Below are positions 40,862-49,309 of a stretch of DNA of 64,000 bases, piece by piece. The notes below the pieces were generated by a model. That model was not told where the DNA came from, did not search any database, and saw only the letters and a program-made list of their open reading frames with translations. Position 1 is the first letter of the stretch. Each line of letters opens with the position of its first letter. Source of the stretch: Pandoraea pneumonica (GTDB lineage: Bacteria > Pseudomonadota > Gammaproteobacteria > Burkholderiales > Burkholderiaceae); the NCBI RefSeq assembly GCF_902459645.1, contig NZ_CABPSK010000004.1, positions 372,001-436,000 on the forward strand, written 5' to 3'. Both the position numbers and the translations under genes were made by a program.

Positions 40862-43171
40862 TCAGAAATCCGTCGTCATCGACATCAGGAAGGTGCGCGG
40901 CGCACCGAGCGTGAGGTAGTTGCTCGACGACACGCTCGACCAGTAAGCCTTATTCGTCACGTTGAGCACGCTCAGGCGGAACGTCGTCGGCTTGCCGTAG
41001 ATCTGCATGGCGTAACGCGCCCCCAAATCGAAGCGGTCCCATGCGGGAATCGACGCGCTGTTCGCAATGTTGGCGTACTCGCGGCCCGTGTGAATCCAGC
41101 GGGCATTGAGCGTGAGACCCGGCACCCACGGCACGTCGTACTCGGCGCCAAGGTTGTACTGGAACGTGGGCACGCCCACCGGCCGGTTGCCGTTTGTCGA
41201 TGCGCTCGACTGGTTAAGCAACTCGCCGTCGATATACGACACCCCCGCGATCACACGTACGTTCTTGACCGGGCTGCCGTAAATCGAGGCTTCGACGCCG
41301 CGATGGCGCTCGGAGCCATCGGCCACATAGAAGTTGGCGGCGTTGGTGTACGCCGACGGCTTTTCAATCTGGTAGAACGCGACCGATGCGCCAAAACGTG
41401 CCGTGTCGTACTTCGCCCCGAATTCGTACTGCTTCGAGCGATACGGCGGCAGCGACTGGCCGTAATTGTTCGTGCCCTGCGGGGCAGTCGAGCCTGCCGC
41501 CAAGCCTTCGCTACGGTTAGCGAAAAACGCCACGTTCTCCCACGGCTTGACCACCAGCCCGAACACCGGCGTGGTGATCGAGTCGTTGTAGGCCAGCGTT
41601 TGCACCCCGGTGTAGCTGTAGTTGTTCACGCCGATCGATTGATGACGCACGCCCACCGTCGCCAGCACCCGGTCGTTGAAGAAGCCCAGCGTGTCGGACA
41701 CCGCGGCGCTACGCAGCAACGTCAGCGCCGTGGTCTGCGGGTCGTCGAGGTTGCCGCCTTGCAGCGTCGTCTTCGGATACGCCACTTGCGGCGGATTGAC
41801 GAAATTCGTGGAGAACGCGCCCGCATACGTATAGGCGGACTGCGAATCCAGACGTGTGCCCGACACCCCGGCCGTCACGAAATGCGACACGGGACCAGTG
41901 GTAAACCGCCCGCGCACACCGGCTTCGCCCGACAGTGCATCTTCCTGGTGCGGTGCGTTCAGACGCGTGGCGGTAATCGTGCTTGGCGAGCCCTTCCACG
42001 TCGGGTTCGAATACTCGCCGTTCTCGTTGGTGTGACGCACACCACCGGTGACGTACGCGGTCCAGTTCGGCAGGAAATCGTACTCGGCACGCACGATGCC
42101 GACGTTGTCTTCAAGCGTCGTGTAGCTCCAAGACTGCGCGTAGTTCGACGTGGCCGCCGGCGGCTGGGGCAACACGTTGCCCGAGAAGTTGTACAGCGCG
42201 CGGCCCGATCCGATGTGTTCCTTTTGGTACAGGAAGTCGGCAGACACACGCACTTTGTCGCCACGCCAATCGAGTGCCACGGCTGTGGTGTTCGAGTTCG
42301 AATGCTCGCGGTCGACGGAAGTCTCGCCGTCGCGCACGGCCTGATTCACGCGAATGCCGAACTGCCCTTCGCTGCCGAAACGTCGGCCGACGTCTACGTG
42401 CGCACCCAGTTCGCCCGAGCCGCTGGTATCGACCGTCACGCGAGTGAGCGGCGTGTCGTCCGCGCGCTTGAGTTGAAGATTGACGCCCCCGCCGATAGAC
42501 GAGCCGCCTGGCGACGCACCGTTCAGAAACGCGTTCGCGCCTTTGAACAATTCCACGCGTTCCAGCGCTTCGGTCGACACCAACTGACGCGGCGTGATGC
42601 CGTACAGACCGTTGAGCGAAATGTCGTCGCCAGCCAGCGTAAAGCCGCGGATCACGAAGGTTTGCGCGAAGTTGCCAAAACCTCGCGACATACGTACCGA
42701 CGGGTCGTTGTCCAGCACGTCGGCGAGTGTGCGCGCCTGCTGGTCTTCGATCATCTTCGACGTGTACGCACTCATGCTGAACGGCACATCGAGATTGTTC
42801 TGATTCCCCAACACGCCAAAGCTCATGCCGCGTGCCACCTGACCACCGGCATATGCGGGCGGCGGATCGTTAGGCGATGCGTCGCGGTCCGCTTGCACCG
42901 TGACCGTCGGCAACGCGACATCGTTCTGCGCGCCGTCGCCCTTGGCAGAGGACGCATTGGACGCCGTGCCAACAGACGTTTGTGCCGTAGCGGCCGGGGA
43001 CGCCGATTGCGCGACGGCATTCGTCAAGAGCACAAACGCGCCAAGCGCTAGGGCGACGGCCGCAGCCGTCGGGCGCAGCACGGGAGAACGGGCATCGAAA
43101 GCGCGGGCACGCACAACATCGCCAGCGCAGGCGGCGCGCTTCGGCAAAGACAAACGGGAATCGTCAGACAT
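40862..43171 (-). CDS. TonB-dependent siderophore receptor
   Basis: A 769-residue outer-membrane receptor. After a long basic start a hydrophobic signal (VALALGAFVLLTNAVAQ) leads into LPTVTVQAD, a possible TonB-box region. The plug follows with ARTLADVLDNDPSVRM, FVIRGFTLAGDDISLNGLYGI, ERVELFKGANAFLNGASPGGSSIGGGVNLQLKRA. A 22-strand barrel runs to the C-terminal Phe (MTTDF). This is the ferric-siderophore branch (FhuE/FpvA/FoxA-like), so it imports an iron chelate, identity unknown. ATG 43171 is the likely start although no ribosome site is obvious; the frame is open 55 codons further to a GTG. A Fur-box-like site lies at 43343. No siderophore synthesis gene is near, suggesting uptake of foreign siderophores. 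Confidence 0.92.
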   Translation of the reverse strand: MSDDSRLSLPKRAACAGDVVRARAFDARSPVLRPTAAAVALALGAFVLLTNAVAQSASPAATAQTSVGTASNASSAKGDGAQNDVALPTVTVQADRDASPNDPPPAYAGGQVARGMSFGVLGNQNNLDVPFSMSAYTSKMIEDQQARTLADVLDNDPSVRMSRGFGNFAQTFVIRGFTLAGDDISLNGLYGITPRQLVSTEALERVELFKGANAFLNGASPGGSSIGGGVNLQLKRADDTPLTRVTVDTSGSGELGAHVDVGRRFGSEGQFGIRVNQAVRDGETSVDREHSNSNTTAVALDWRGDKVRVSADFLYQKEHIGSGRALYNFSGNVLPQPPAATSNYAQSWSYTTLEDNVGIVRAEYDFLPNWTAYVTGGVRHTNENGEYSNPTWKGSPSTITATRLNAPHQEDALSGEAGVRGRFTTGPVSHFVTAGVSGTRLDSQSAYTYAGAFSTNFVNPPQVAYPKTTLQGGNLDDPQTTALTLLRSAAVSDTLGFFNDRVLATVGVRHQSIGVNNYSYTGVQTLAYNDSITTPVFGLVVKPWENVAFFANRSEGLAAGSTAPQGTNNYGQSLPPYRSKQYEFGAKYDTARFGASVAFYQIEKPSAYTNAANFYVADGSERHRGVEASIYGSPVKNVRVIAGVSYIDGELLNQSSASTNGNRPVGVPTFQYNLGAEYDVPWVPGLTLNARWIHTGREYANIANSASIPAWDRFDLGARYAMQIYGKPTTFRLSVLNVTNKAYWSSVSSSNYLTLGAPRTFLMSMTTDF

Positions 43172-43342
43172 GAGGTACGACTTGATGGATACGCCCCGGG
43201 AAGCACAGCCATCCGGGACTGGAAGCGTTTCGGCGGCGACTGACCGCGAACCGGCACAAGGCACGGCCGCCGGCGGCACCGACGTCTTGGCGTGAACTCT
43301 CGCGGCGATGTCTTCGCACGACAGCTCAGTTCGCACGAAGTT

Positions 43343-43361
43343 TAATGAGAATTATTATTGT
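43343..43361 (-). promoter_or_regulatory. Fur-box-like site upstream of the receptor gene
   Basis: On the minus strand the 19-mer AACAATAATAATTCTCATT agrees with the Fur consensus GATAATGATAATCATTATC at 12 of 19 positions by eye. It lies ~170 bp before ATG 43171 in an A+T-rich pocket that should contain the promoter. Repression by iron-loaded Fur is the expected result. Confidence 0.65.
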
Positions 43362-43586
43362 TATCAATTACAAAAATGCCACGCTGGGAGCCTGTGATTT
43401 ATGGGAGGTCAGGCAATACGTGCATTTCGGGCAAAAACCGGGGTAACGTTCATCGGAACGTTGAGTTTGATACGTTGGTAACGTACGGCGGAGATCACGG
43501 GACGGGGGAGCGATGCCGGGAGATGAAGGTGGGCGACGACGGTGGGAGATGAGGGCGGCGGATGAGGACGAGTCGGCGTAAACGAC

Positions 43587-43611
43587 AAAGCCCGCCAAAC
43601 GGCGGGCTTTT
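43587..43611. terminator. Bidirectional rho-independent terminator
   Basis: AAAGCCCGCC (43587-43596) pairs with GGCGGGCTTT (43601-43610) around AAAC, with T on the right side. Read leftward it is the first terminator after the DUF3563 gene (stop 43803). Read rightward, no gene precedes it, so an unannotated short transcript may exist. Confidence 0.8.
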
Positions 43612-43802
43612 GTGCGAGCCAGTCCCAACACAGCGGGACGAGGCATCCGGATTCACGGCTGGGGCGCCGTCGCACGTCATCGCAGTGATGACGGGAATCG
43701 CCCTATGTGACGATCGACTAGCCTGATTGCGCCAGCGACGACCGTGCTTCCGGGGGACTGCTTTAGTGCTTATCGACTGCTTACTAACTGCTAACTAACT
43801 AC

Positions 43803-43943
43803 TTAGTAACCGGCAGTTTCGAGCGAGCGGATACGTTGTTCCAATTCAACGATGTCCTTCGACTCAGCCAGGAACGCTTCACGACGACGGCGTTCAGCAG
43901 TTTCAAACCAAGTGTTCACGACTTCAAACAGGGCGGCAAACAT
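43803..43943 (-). CDS. DUF3563-family micro-protein (46 residues)
   Basis: A 46-residue protein, too short for usual ORF cut-offs. It starts MFAALFEVVNTWFETAERRRREAF and ends with the family pattern SKDIVELEQRIRSLE then TAGY. DUF3563 proteins occur in Burkholderiales and other proteobacteria, often as short helical proteins with a conserved D-x-x-x-L-E-x-R-I-R-x-L-E motif; the role is unknown. GGAG lies 8 bases before ATG 43943, and TATAAT reads on the minus strand at 43992-43997, leaving a leader of about 40 bases. It stands alone. Codon use fits a translated gene (many C/G third positions in the R and E codons). Confidence 0.85.
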   Translation of the reverse strand: MFAALFEVVNTWFETAERRRREAFLAESKDIVELEQRIRSLETAGY

Positions 43944-43991
43944 GACGTTTCTCCAATTCATTTAGTGTGCTGCATCGCAGCAGTGCTTCGC

Positions 43992-43997
43992 ATTATA
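43992..43997 (-). promoter_or_regulatory. -10 box of the DUF3563 gene
   Basis: The minus strand reads TATAAT here, ~50 bp upstream of ATG 43943. The -35 region is weak. Position and strand fit a promoter for the micro-gene. Confidence 0.55.
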
Positions 43998-44182
43998 TAG
44001 GGTTTTCCCGTAAAGGGTTAGCCCTGATCTGTGAAAAGCACACCAAATCTGCTAGAGAAACACTTCGAATACAGTCAATTCCAATAAAACAACTTAAAAA
44101 TCAAATAGATATATTTTTGTTGGCGCACCACAACATCGCCTGCGGCAGTGCGTCGCAGAGGCCAATCAAAAAACAATAGATC

Positions 44183-44207
44183 AAAAAAAGCGCCGCTGTT
44201 GCGGCGC
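44183..44207 (-). terminator. Rho-independent terminator of cueR
   Basis: On the minus strand GCGCCGC-AACA-GCGGCGC is followed by TTTTTTT. It lies ~48 bp after the cueR stop at 44255. Confidence 0.9.
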
Positions 44208-44254
44208 ATCATGCTGGATTTTCGAGCGCGGTGCGTCCACCGGCTTGGTGCCTC

Positions 44255-44866
44255 TTACCCTTGCGGCACGTGGCAGGCCTGCGTGTCGCCGTCTTTGCCG
44301 GAATTGCTGGCTGGCGCGCCGGAAACCGCCTCTGCCGCCGCCGCCTGCTGCGCAGGGACACTCACTGAGCCCGTGTTGGCTGGGGCCGCTGTCGCGGTGC
44401 CCCCCATCGCACTCGTCGCACTCGTCGCACTCGTCGCACCCGCCCCGGCTGCCGACGACGCGCTCGACGGTGTAAGCGTGGCAGCGGCGATCCCTTCGAG
44501 AATCGGGCAATCGGGGCGGTCATCGCCATGGCAATGCACGGCTAGATGGGAGAGCGTGTCGCGCATGGCGACTAATTCCCCAATGCGTTGATTGAGTTCG
44601 TCGACGTGCGACTGAGCAAGCGCCTTGACCTGCGCGCTGGAACGGCCGCGGTCCTGCCAGAGCGCGAGCAACTGACGTATCTGATCGATGCCGAAACCCA
44701 GCCGACGTGACTGCCGAATGAAGCGCAGCAGATGCAGGTCTTGCTCGCCATAACGCCGGTAACCGGCGTCGGAGCGGGGGCTCGGAGGCATCAGGCCAAT
44801 ACTTTCGTAGTACCGGATCATCTTGGCCGTAACACCGCTGGCCTGCGCCGCTTGTCCGATGTTCAT
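44255..44866 (-). CDS. cueR: Cu(I)-responsive MerR-family regulator CueR
   Basis: A 203-residue activator. The MerR winged helix (MNIGQAAQASGVTAKMIRYYESIGLMPPSPRSDAGYRRYGEQD) and dimer helix are followed by the Cu(I) loop with Cys112 and Cys120 (HCHGDDRPDCPIL), the same positions as E. coli CueR. It twists the promoter DNA to activate copA and copZ under copper. Unusual here is a ~77-residue Ala/Ser/Thr/Gly-rich tail after the metal loop, which also carries a short triple repeat of SAT; E. coli CueR ends soon after the loop. ATG 44866 gives the canonical start. It lies 7 bp after the nuclease-family gene on the same strand, ~1 kb from copA. Confidence 0.9.
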   Translation of the reverse strand: MNIGQAAQASGVTAKMIRYYESIGLMPPSPRSDAGYRRYGEQDLHLLRFIRQSRRLGFGIDQIRQLLALWQDRGRSSAQVKALAQSHVDELNQRIGELVAMRDTLSHLAVHCHGDDRPDCPILEGIAAATLTPSSASSAAGAGATSATSATSAMGGTATAAPANTGSVSVPAQQAAAAEAVSGAPASNSGKDGDTQACHVPQG

Positions 44867-44873
44867 AGCTGCC

Positions 44874-45695
44874 TCACTGGGGGGAACGAGGGTTGAACGA
44901 CGGGGTGAAAGCACCATTCATCGCCGACTTCTCATCGTCCGACGGCATAAGCCGGGCGCTGATGGGCGAGTGATCGGAGATTCTCGACCAGGGGCGGCCG
45001 TGCAACACCTGCGCCCCTTCGATATCAAAGCCGCGTGAGTAAATGCGGTCAAGTCGTAAAAGCGGTAAACCGCTCGGAAAACTACGGGCCGGCCGGCCCA
45101 CACTGTTCTGAAACACCTCGGTGAGCGCCAGCTTCTCTGCGAGCAACCGGTCTGCCTGATTACTCCAATCGTTGAAGTCGCCAGCAATAATCAGCGGTGC
45201 GTCCTTCGGAATCGCGTCCGCCACCCGCTCAGCCAACATGTCGAATTGCCGACGCCGACCAGGCCCCGCCAACGACAAATGCACACACAGGCAATGCAGC
45301 GGCTGGCGCAAACCCGGCACCGCGATTTCACAGTGCAGCATGCCGCGCTTTTCAAAACTATAGGTGGTGATGTCGTGATTGTCCGATCTGACGATCGGAT
45401 AACGGCTCAGAATCGCGTTGCCGTGGTGGCCGTGCTCGTACACCACGTTGCGCCCGTAGGCGTGATCGTGCCAAATGCCGTTCGCCAAAAATTCGTGCTG
45501 CGGCTGAACCGGCCAGTTGCTGTGGCGTGAGGCGTGGCGCTGATGCAGCCCCTGCACCTCCTGAAGGAAGACGAGATCCGGTGCGAGCCCTTCCAGCCCG
45601 GCGCGCAACTCGTGCACCCGCAGTCGATTGAAAGCGGAAAAGCCCTTGTGGATGTTGTAACTCGCGATATGCAGACTATTCATATTCGGCAGCAT
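44874..45695 (-). CDS. Endonuclease/exonuclease/phosphatase (EEP) family protein
   Basis: A 273-residue protein of the EEP fold. Signature parts are in order: LHIASYNIHKG (N-terminal Asn), FLQEVQG (metal Glu), NAILSRYPI, VHLSL (His), IIAGDFNDW (D-x-N) and the C-terminal SDHSPI (Asp-His pair). It is related to YbhP and to sphingomyelinase or DNase I-like enzymes; the substrate may be nucleic acid, phospholipid or phosphoester. No signal peptide is visible. Two starts compete: ATG 45695 lies 2 bases after GGAGG (too close), ATG 45683 lies 14 after it (too far). The first is given. It is upstream of and nearly touching cueR, so both are probably co-transcribed. Confidence 0.88.
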   Translation of the reverse strand: MLPNMNSLHIASYNIHKGFSAFNRLRVHELRAGLEGLAPDLVFLQEVQGLHQRHASRHSNWPVQPQHEFLANGIWHDHAYGRNVVYEHGHHGNAILSRYPIVRSDNHDITTYSFEKRGMLHCEIAVPGLRQPLHCLCVHLSLAGPGRRRQFDMLAERVADAIPKDAPLIIAGDFNDWSNQADRLLAEKLALTEVFQNSVGRPARSFPSGLPLLRLDRIYSRGFDIEGAQVLHGRPWSRISDHSPISARLMPSDDEKSAMNGAFTPSFNPRSPQ

Positions 45696-45820
45696 AACCT
45701 CCGTGCCGGAAGACAGACGATATCAAAAGATGATGTCTCTTTCGGCGAATTTCAAGATGCTTTGGAATTTAAGCGGCGCATCGGGCGTGAACCTCAAATG
45801 CGTCGCCCTCGGTCAATTCA

Positions 45821-48397
45821 TTATGCGCCGTTAGACGTGTGCCCGGGCAAATCGCCCGGAACCGCCCGTGCAGCCTGCCCCGGCGCCCCTTCACCACTCG
45901 CGCTGGACGCACCGCTCACAACACCCGCCGGACGCCAGCGGCGCAGCAGCAGCGCGTTGCTCACCACGCTCACGCTGCTAAGCGCCATGGCGGCACCGGC
46001 AATCACCGGGCTGAGCAGTCCGAAGGCTGCCAGCGGAATGCCAACGACGTTGTAAGCGAAGGCCCAGAACAGGTTTTGCCGAATCTTTGACCACGTGCGG
46101 CGCGACACGTCGATCGCGTCGGCCACCCGCAGCGGATCGCCTCGCATGAGCGTAATACCTGCGGTTTGCATGGCAACGTCCGTCCCAGACCCCATGGCGA
46201 TGCCCACGTCGGCGGCCGCAAGTGCCGGGGCATCGTTGATGCCGTCACCGACCATGGCTACGACCGCGCCGTCGCGTTTGAGTTGCGCAATCACCTCGGC
46301 CTTGTGTTCCGGCAGCACGTCGGCGTGCACTGCATCCAGCCCAAGGGCCGCCGCCACCGCGTTGGCGCTGCCTGCGTTGTCGCCGGTCACCATGACCGTG
46401 CGAACACCCATCGCTTGCAGTCGCGCCACGGCCTCGCGCGCCGATGCCTTCACCGTGTCGCCGAACGCCAGCAGCCCCAGCAGCCGGAGAGACTCGCCGC
46501 CTTGAGCATTAGGCGCGGCACCCGACTCACCGTTGCCAACGCTGGCACCATCACCGCCATCCACGAGCCACGACACGGTGCGCCCTTCGCTGGCCAGTCG
46601 CGCAGCCTCTTGTGCCAGCTCGCCTTGCGACACGTTCAATTCGTCCAACAAGCGCGCGTTACCCAGTTGCAGCGCATGCGAAGCGCCCGACTCGGTGATG
46701 CGCGCGCGCATACCGCGCCCCGGCAAGGCGGCAATGTCGGTCACGACCGGTACGTTCGCGGCAAGCCCTGCGTCGTCAGCCGCCGAAATCACGGCCTTCG
46801 CCAACGGATGCGAACTTCCCGATTGCACCGCCGCAGTCCAGCGCAACAGCGTTTGCGCATCTACACCTTGAGCGGGCAAATAAGCGACCAGACGCGGCTT
46901 GCCTTCCGTCAGCGTGCCAGTCTTGTCGAACGCGACGACGTTCACGCGATGTGCCAGTTCAAGCGCTTCAGCGTCCTTGATCAGAATGCCCTGCCGTGCC
47001 GCCGCACCTGTCCCCACCATGATCGCCGCAGGCGTGGCCAGCCCCAGCGCACACGGGCATGCGATCACCAGCACCGCCACCGCATTGAGCATGGCGGCTT
47101 CGAACCCGATGCCATACGCCCAGCCACCGAACAGCGTGATCAAAGCGATGACCACCACCACCGGCACGAACACCGCCGCCACCCGGTCGACTGCGCGTTG
47201 AATCGGTGCCTTGCCCGCCTGCGCGTCTTCGACCATCCGAATGATGCGTGCCAGTGCCGTGTCAGCGCCGATCGCCGTCGTCTCGACACGCAACGTTCCA
47301 GAACCGTTGATCGAACCGCCGACAACGGTATCTCCTGCGCTCTTGTCGATCGGCAACGGCTCGCCAGTGAGCAGCGATTCATCGAGCTGGCTTGCGCCGT
47401 CGCGAATCACGCCGTCCACCGGCAAACGCTCGCCAGCACGCACGACCACCCAATCGCCGACGGCCACTTGCGCGAGCGGCACGGTGACTTCGTTGGCCGC
47501 ACCCTGCGGGTCACGCAGCACACGTGCCGTTTCGGGGCGCAATGCCGCCAGCGCCCGAATCGCCTCGACAGTACGGCGCTTAGCCCGTGCCTCAAGCCAT
47601 TTGCCAAGCAGTACCAGTGTGATGACAACCGCCGCCGCTTCGAAATACAAGTGCGGCATGCTGCCCGCAGGCGCGCGCCACCATTCGTACAAACTCAGGC
47701 CGTAAGCGGCCGATGTGCCGAGCGCCACGAGCAAATCCATGTTGCCGCTGCCCGCGCGCACCGCCTTGTAACCCGCACGGTAGAAGCGTGCGCCCAGCCA
47801 GAACTGCACCGGCGTGGCAAGCAGCCACTGCCCCCACGGCGGCGGCATCAGATGCACGCCGAACGGCTCGACCAGCATCGGCAACAGCAGCGGCAGCGAT
47901 AGCGCCGCCGCGACAGCCACCGGCCACCATGCCGGGCCTTCGTGCGAAACCGCTTCGGCTGCCGGGTCGGTGACCAGCGTCGCTTCGTAGCCCGCCTTCT
48001 GAACTGCCGCGATCAACACCGTGCTATCGACGGCACCGCGAACACCCCGCACGTTGGCTTTCTCGGTCGCAAGGTTAACGCTCGCCTCGATCACCCCGGG
48101 CACTGCGCGCAGGGCCTTTTCGACACGCCCCACGCACGACGCACACGTCATGCCGCCGATCGCCAATTCGAACGACTGCCCGGCCACTTCGTAGCCAGCG
48201 TCGTTCACCGCGCTCTGCACGGCGCCAAGCAATGCCGACGGCGTCACATCCGGCGCCGCCTCCACAGCGGCCGTCTCGGTGGCGAGATTGACCGTCGCGT
48301 TAGCCACACCGGGCACGCGCCGCAATGCCTTCTCGACACGCGTCACACACGATGCGCAGGTCATGCCTTCGATGCCAACCGACCAGTTCTGCGTCAT
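45821..48397 (-). CDS. copA: Cu(I)-exporting P1B-type ATPase CopA
   Basis: An 858-residue inner-membrane pump that exports Cu(I) to the periplasm. Two N-terminal heavy-metal domains each carry GMTCASC (Cys14/17 and Cys85/88). The transmembrane CPC motif ([10 protein letters not shown]), TGEPLPI, the phosphorylation site [11 protein letters not shown], the HP of the nucleotide domain and [10 protein letters not shown] are all present. A Gly/Ala/Asn-rich insertion lies in the nucleotide-binding part ([17 protein letters not shown]). ATG 48397 is chosen over GTG 48406 because GGAG lies 8 bases before the ATG. A MerR-type promoter is at 48431-48461. It is divergent from copZ, and cueR lies ~1 kb downstream on the same strand. 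Confidence 0.96.
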   Translation of the reverse strand: MTQNWSVGIEGMTCASCVTRVEKALRRVPGVANATVNLATETAAVEAAPDVTPSALLGAVQSAVNDAGYEVAGQSFELAIGGMTCASCVGRVEKALRAVPGVIEASVNLATEKANVRGVRGAVDSTVLIAAVQKAGYEATLVTDPAAEAVSHEGPAWWPVAVAAALSLPLLLPMLVEPFGVHLMPPPWGQWLLATPVQFWLGARFYRAGYKAVRAGSGNMDLLVALGTSAAYGLSLYEWWRAPAGSMPHLYFEAAAVVITLVLLGKWLEARAKRRTVEAIRALAALRPETARVLRDPQGAANEVTVPLAQVAVGDWVVVRAGERLPVDGVIRDGASQLDESLLTGEPLPIDKSAGDTVVGGSINGSGTLRVETTAIGADTALARIIRMVEDAQAGKAPIQRAVDRVAAVFVPVVVVIALITLFGGWAYGIGFEAAMLNAVAVLVIACPCALGLATPAAIMVGTGAAARQGILIKDAEALELAHRVNVVAFDKTGTLTEGKPRLVAYLPAQGVDAQTLLRWTAAVQSGSSHPLAKAVISAADDAGLAANVPVVTDIAALPGRGMRARITESGASHALQLGNARLLDELNVSQGELAQEAARLASEGRTVSWLVDGGDGASVGNGESGAAPNAQGGESLRLLGLLAFGDTVKASAREAVARLQAMGVRTVMVTGDNAGSANAVAAALGLDAVHADVLPEHKAEVIAQLKRDGAVVAMVGDGINDAPALAAADVGIAMGSGTDVAMQTAGITLMRGDPLRVADAIDVSRRTWSKIRQNLFWAFAYNVVGIPLAAFGLLSPVIAGAAMALSSVSVVSNALLLRRWRPAGVVSGASSASGEGAPGQAARAVPGDLPGHTSNGA

Positions 48398-48430
48398 TTG
48401 AGTCACTCCATGAGCCCTATCATGTCTCGA

Positions 48431-48461
48431 AGCATAGACCTTGCCATGACAGGAAGGTCAA
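48431..48461 (-). promoter_or_regulatory. CueR-type promoter of copA
   Basis: On the minus strand: -35 TTGACC (48456-48461), a 19-bp spacer (48437-48455) and -10 TATGCT (48431-48436). The spacer holds the dyad ACCTTCC...GGCAAGGT, the usual CueR operator. The over-long spacer is the hallmark of MerR-activated promoters. Confidence 0.88.
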
Positions 48462-48563
48462 GCGCATTGCGCAAGCTCATTTGCAATTGCTCCACCATAG
48501 CGCCGCCGGAACCGCGCAGGTTTGGGCCCCGTCTGACGTGACACACGAATACGCTGAAAAATC

Positions 48564-48594
48564 GCTTGAGCTTCCCGTTATAGGAAGGTCTATG
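48564..48594 (+). promoter_or_regulatory. CueR-type promoter of copZ
   Basis: On the plus strand: -35 TTGAGC (48564-48569), a 19-bp spacer (48570-48588) containing CTTCC...GGAAGGT, and -10 TATGAT (48589-48594). It faces away from the copA promoter, ~105 bp from it, so two CueR sites serve a divergent pair. Confidence 0.85.
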
Positions 48595-48669
48595 ATCGGT
48601 TCACGTCGGAAGGGACACCGAAATCACGCCCTCCCGGGAACATCCCAACTGTCACTCAAGGAGTTCACC

Positions 48670-48867
48670 ATGCAAGTGCAAGTCGAAGGAATGAGCTGCG
48701 GTCACTGCGTCAAGGCCGTCACGCGTGCGATCACCGAGCGCGACGCCGACGCAAAGGTCAACGTGGATCTCGGCGCGGGTCGCGTCGATGTCGATAGCGA
48801 TCTCTCCGCCGAAGAAGTCACGGCAGCGATCGTCGACGCAGGCTATACGGTTAAAAGCGCCAGCTAA
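48670..48867 (+). CDS. copZ: Copper chaperone CopZ
   Basis: A 65-residue single heavy-metal-associated domain. The Cu(I) motif is GMSCGHC with Cys10 and Cys13, followed by the usual VKAVTRAI helix and the VDSDLSAEEVTAAIVDAGY strand-helix. It should bind cytosolic Cu(I) and hand it to CopA. AAGGAG stands 6 bases before ATG 48670. It has its own CueR-type promoter and lies divergent from copA. A hairpin at 48887-48910 follows. Confidence 0.93.
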   Translation: MQVQVEGMSCGHCVKAVTRAITERDADAKVNVDLGAGRVDVDSDLSAEEVTAAIVDAGYTVKSAS

Positions 48868-48886
48868 ACACCGTTGTTGCCGTACA

Positions 48887-48910
48887 CCGTGAGGCTCGCC
48901 GGCCTCACGG
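48887..48910 (+). terminator. Hairpin after copZ
   Basis: CCGTGAGGC (48887-48895) pairs with GCCTCACGG (48902-48910). No T-run follows, so it is a weak intrinsic terminator or an mRNA 3' cap. Confidence 0.5.
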
Positions 48911-49042
48911 GCCATCTTCCCCGCATTCCCGCACCGTCATTGCTGCCTCTCCAGCAGAGTTCCCACACCTTGTGCTACGCTTTGTCCCGCTGATGGTGTC
49001 GTTGTCACGCTTCGTAGACACCGCACCATTGGCATACACGTC

Positions 49043-49209
49043 TTCAGGGCGGGGTGAAAGTCCCCACCGGCGGTATGTGAGAAAGGCAGTTTGCGCTGCC
49101 CGCTCATGAGCCCGCGAGCGCTTGCCACCGTTGCTTTCGCAACATCGGCAGGGTCAGCAGATCTGGTGCGAAGCCAGAGCCGACGGTCATAGTCCGGATG
49201 AGAGAAGAT
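49043..49209 (+). ncRNA. FMN riboswitch (RFN element)
   Basis: The conserved RFN pieces are present in order: the 5' block TTCAGGGCGGGGTGAAAGTC, then CCCCACCGGCGGTA, a variable arm around 49080-49165, then GCGAAGCCAGAGCCGACGGT and the 3' block ATAGTCCGGATGAGAGAAGA that closes P1. It stands 100 bases before ribB. FMN binding should lower ribB expression. Downstream, GAAACG (49269-49274) can pair with CGTTTC (49304-49309), which would enclose the GAGGAG site of ribB, and a CCATGGGA/TCCCATGG hairpin lies at 49227-49247; these may be the expression platform. Confidence 0.95.
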
Positions 49210-49309
49210 GCGTCGATACCCGCGCTCCATGGGATGCCGTCCCATGGCGACGTCCGTTCGCATGCCCTGAAACGTTTTTCGCCCGATCTATTTACGCGAG
49301 GAGCGTTTC

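Larger units (their letters stand above)
43172..43802. other. Gap between receptor gene and DUF3563 gene
   Basis: No supported gene in 631 bp. The left part is the receptor leader with the Fur-like site. The middle (43440-43580) is purine-rich with frequent GGGAG/GGTGGG words and no conserved frame. A strong hairpin stands at 43587-43610, listed separately. Confidence 0.5.
43944..44254. other. A+T-rich gap between DUF3563 gene and cueR
   Basis: This 311-bp stretch, particularly 44030-44190, is far richer in A and T than the rest of the window. It contains a 70-codon rightward frame (43967-44179) with no ribosome site and no family likeness. The cueR terminator lies at its right end. It may be a remnant of foreign DNA or a regulatory region. 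Confidence 0.5.

Noticed and set aside
40769-43051. 760-codon frame antisense to the TonB receptor gene
   Set aside because: Same kind of shadow; composition is Arg/His/Val-rich and unlike any family.
43967-44179. 70-codon frame in the A+T-rich pocket
   Set aside because: No ribosome site, composition follows the local A+T bias, no family likeness.
46166-47902. 578-codon frame antisense to copA
   Set aside because: Shadow of a strong P-type ATPase gene; no domain and no ribosome site.
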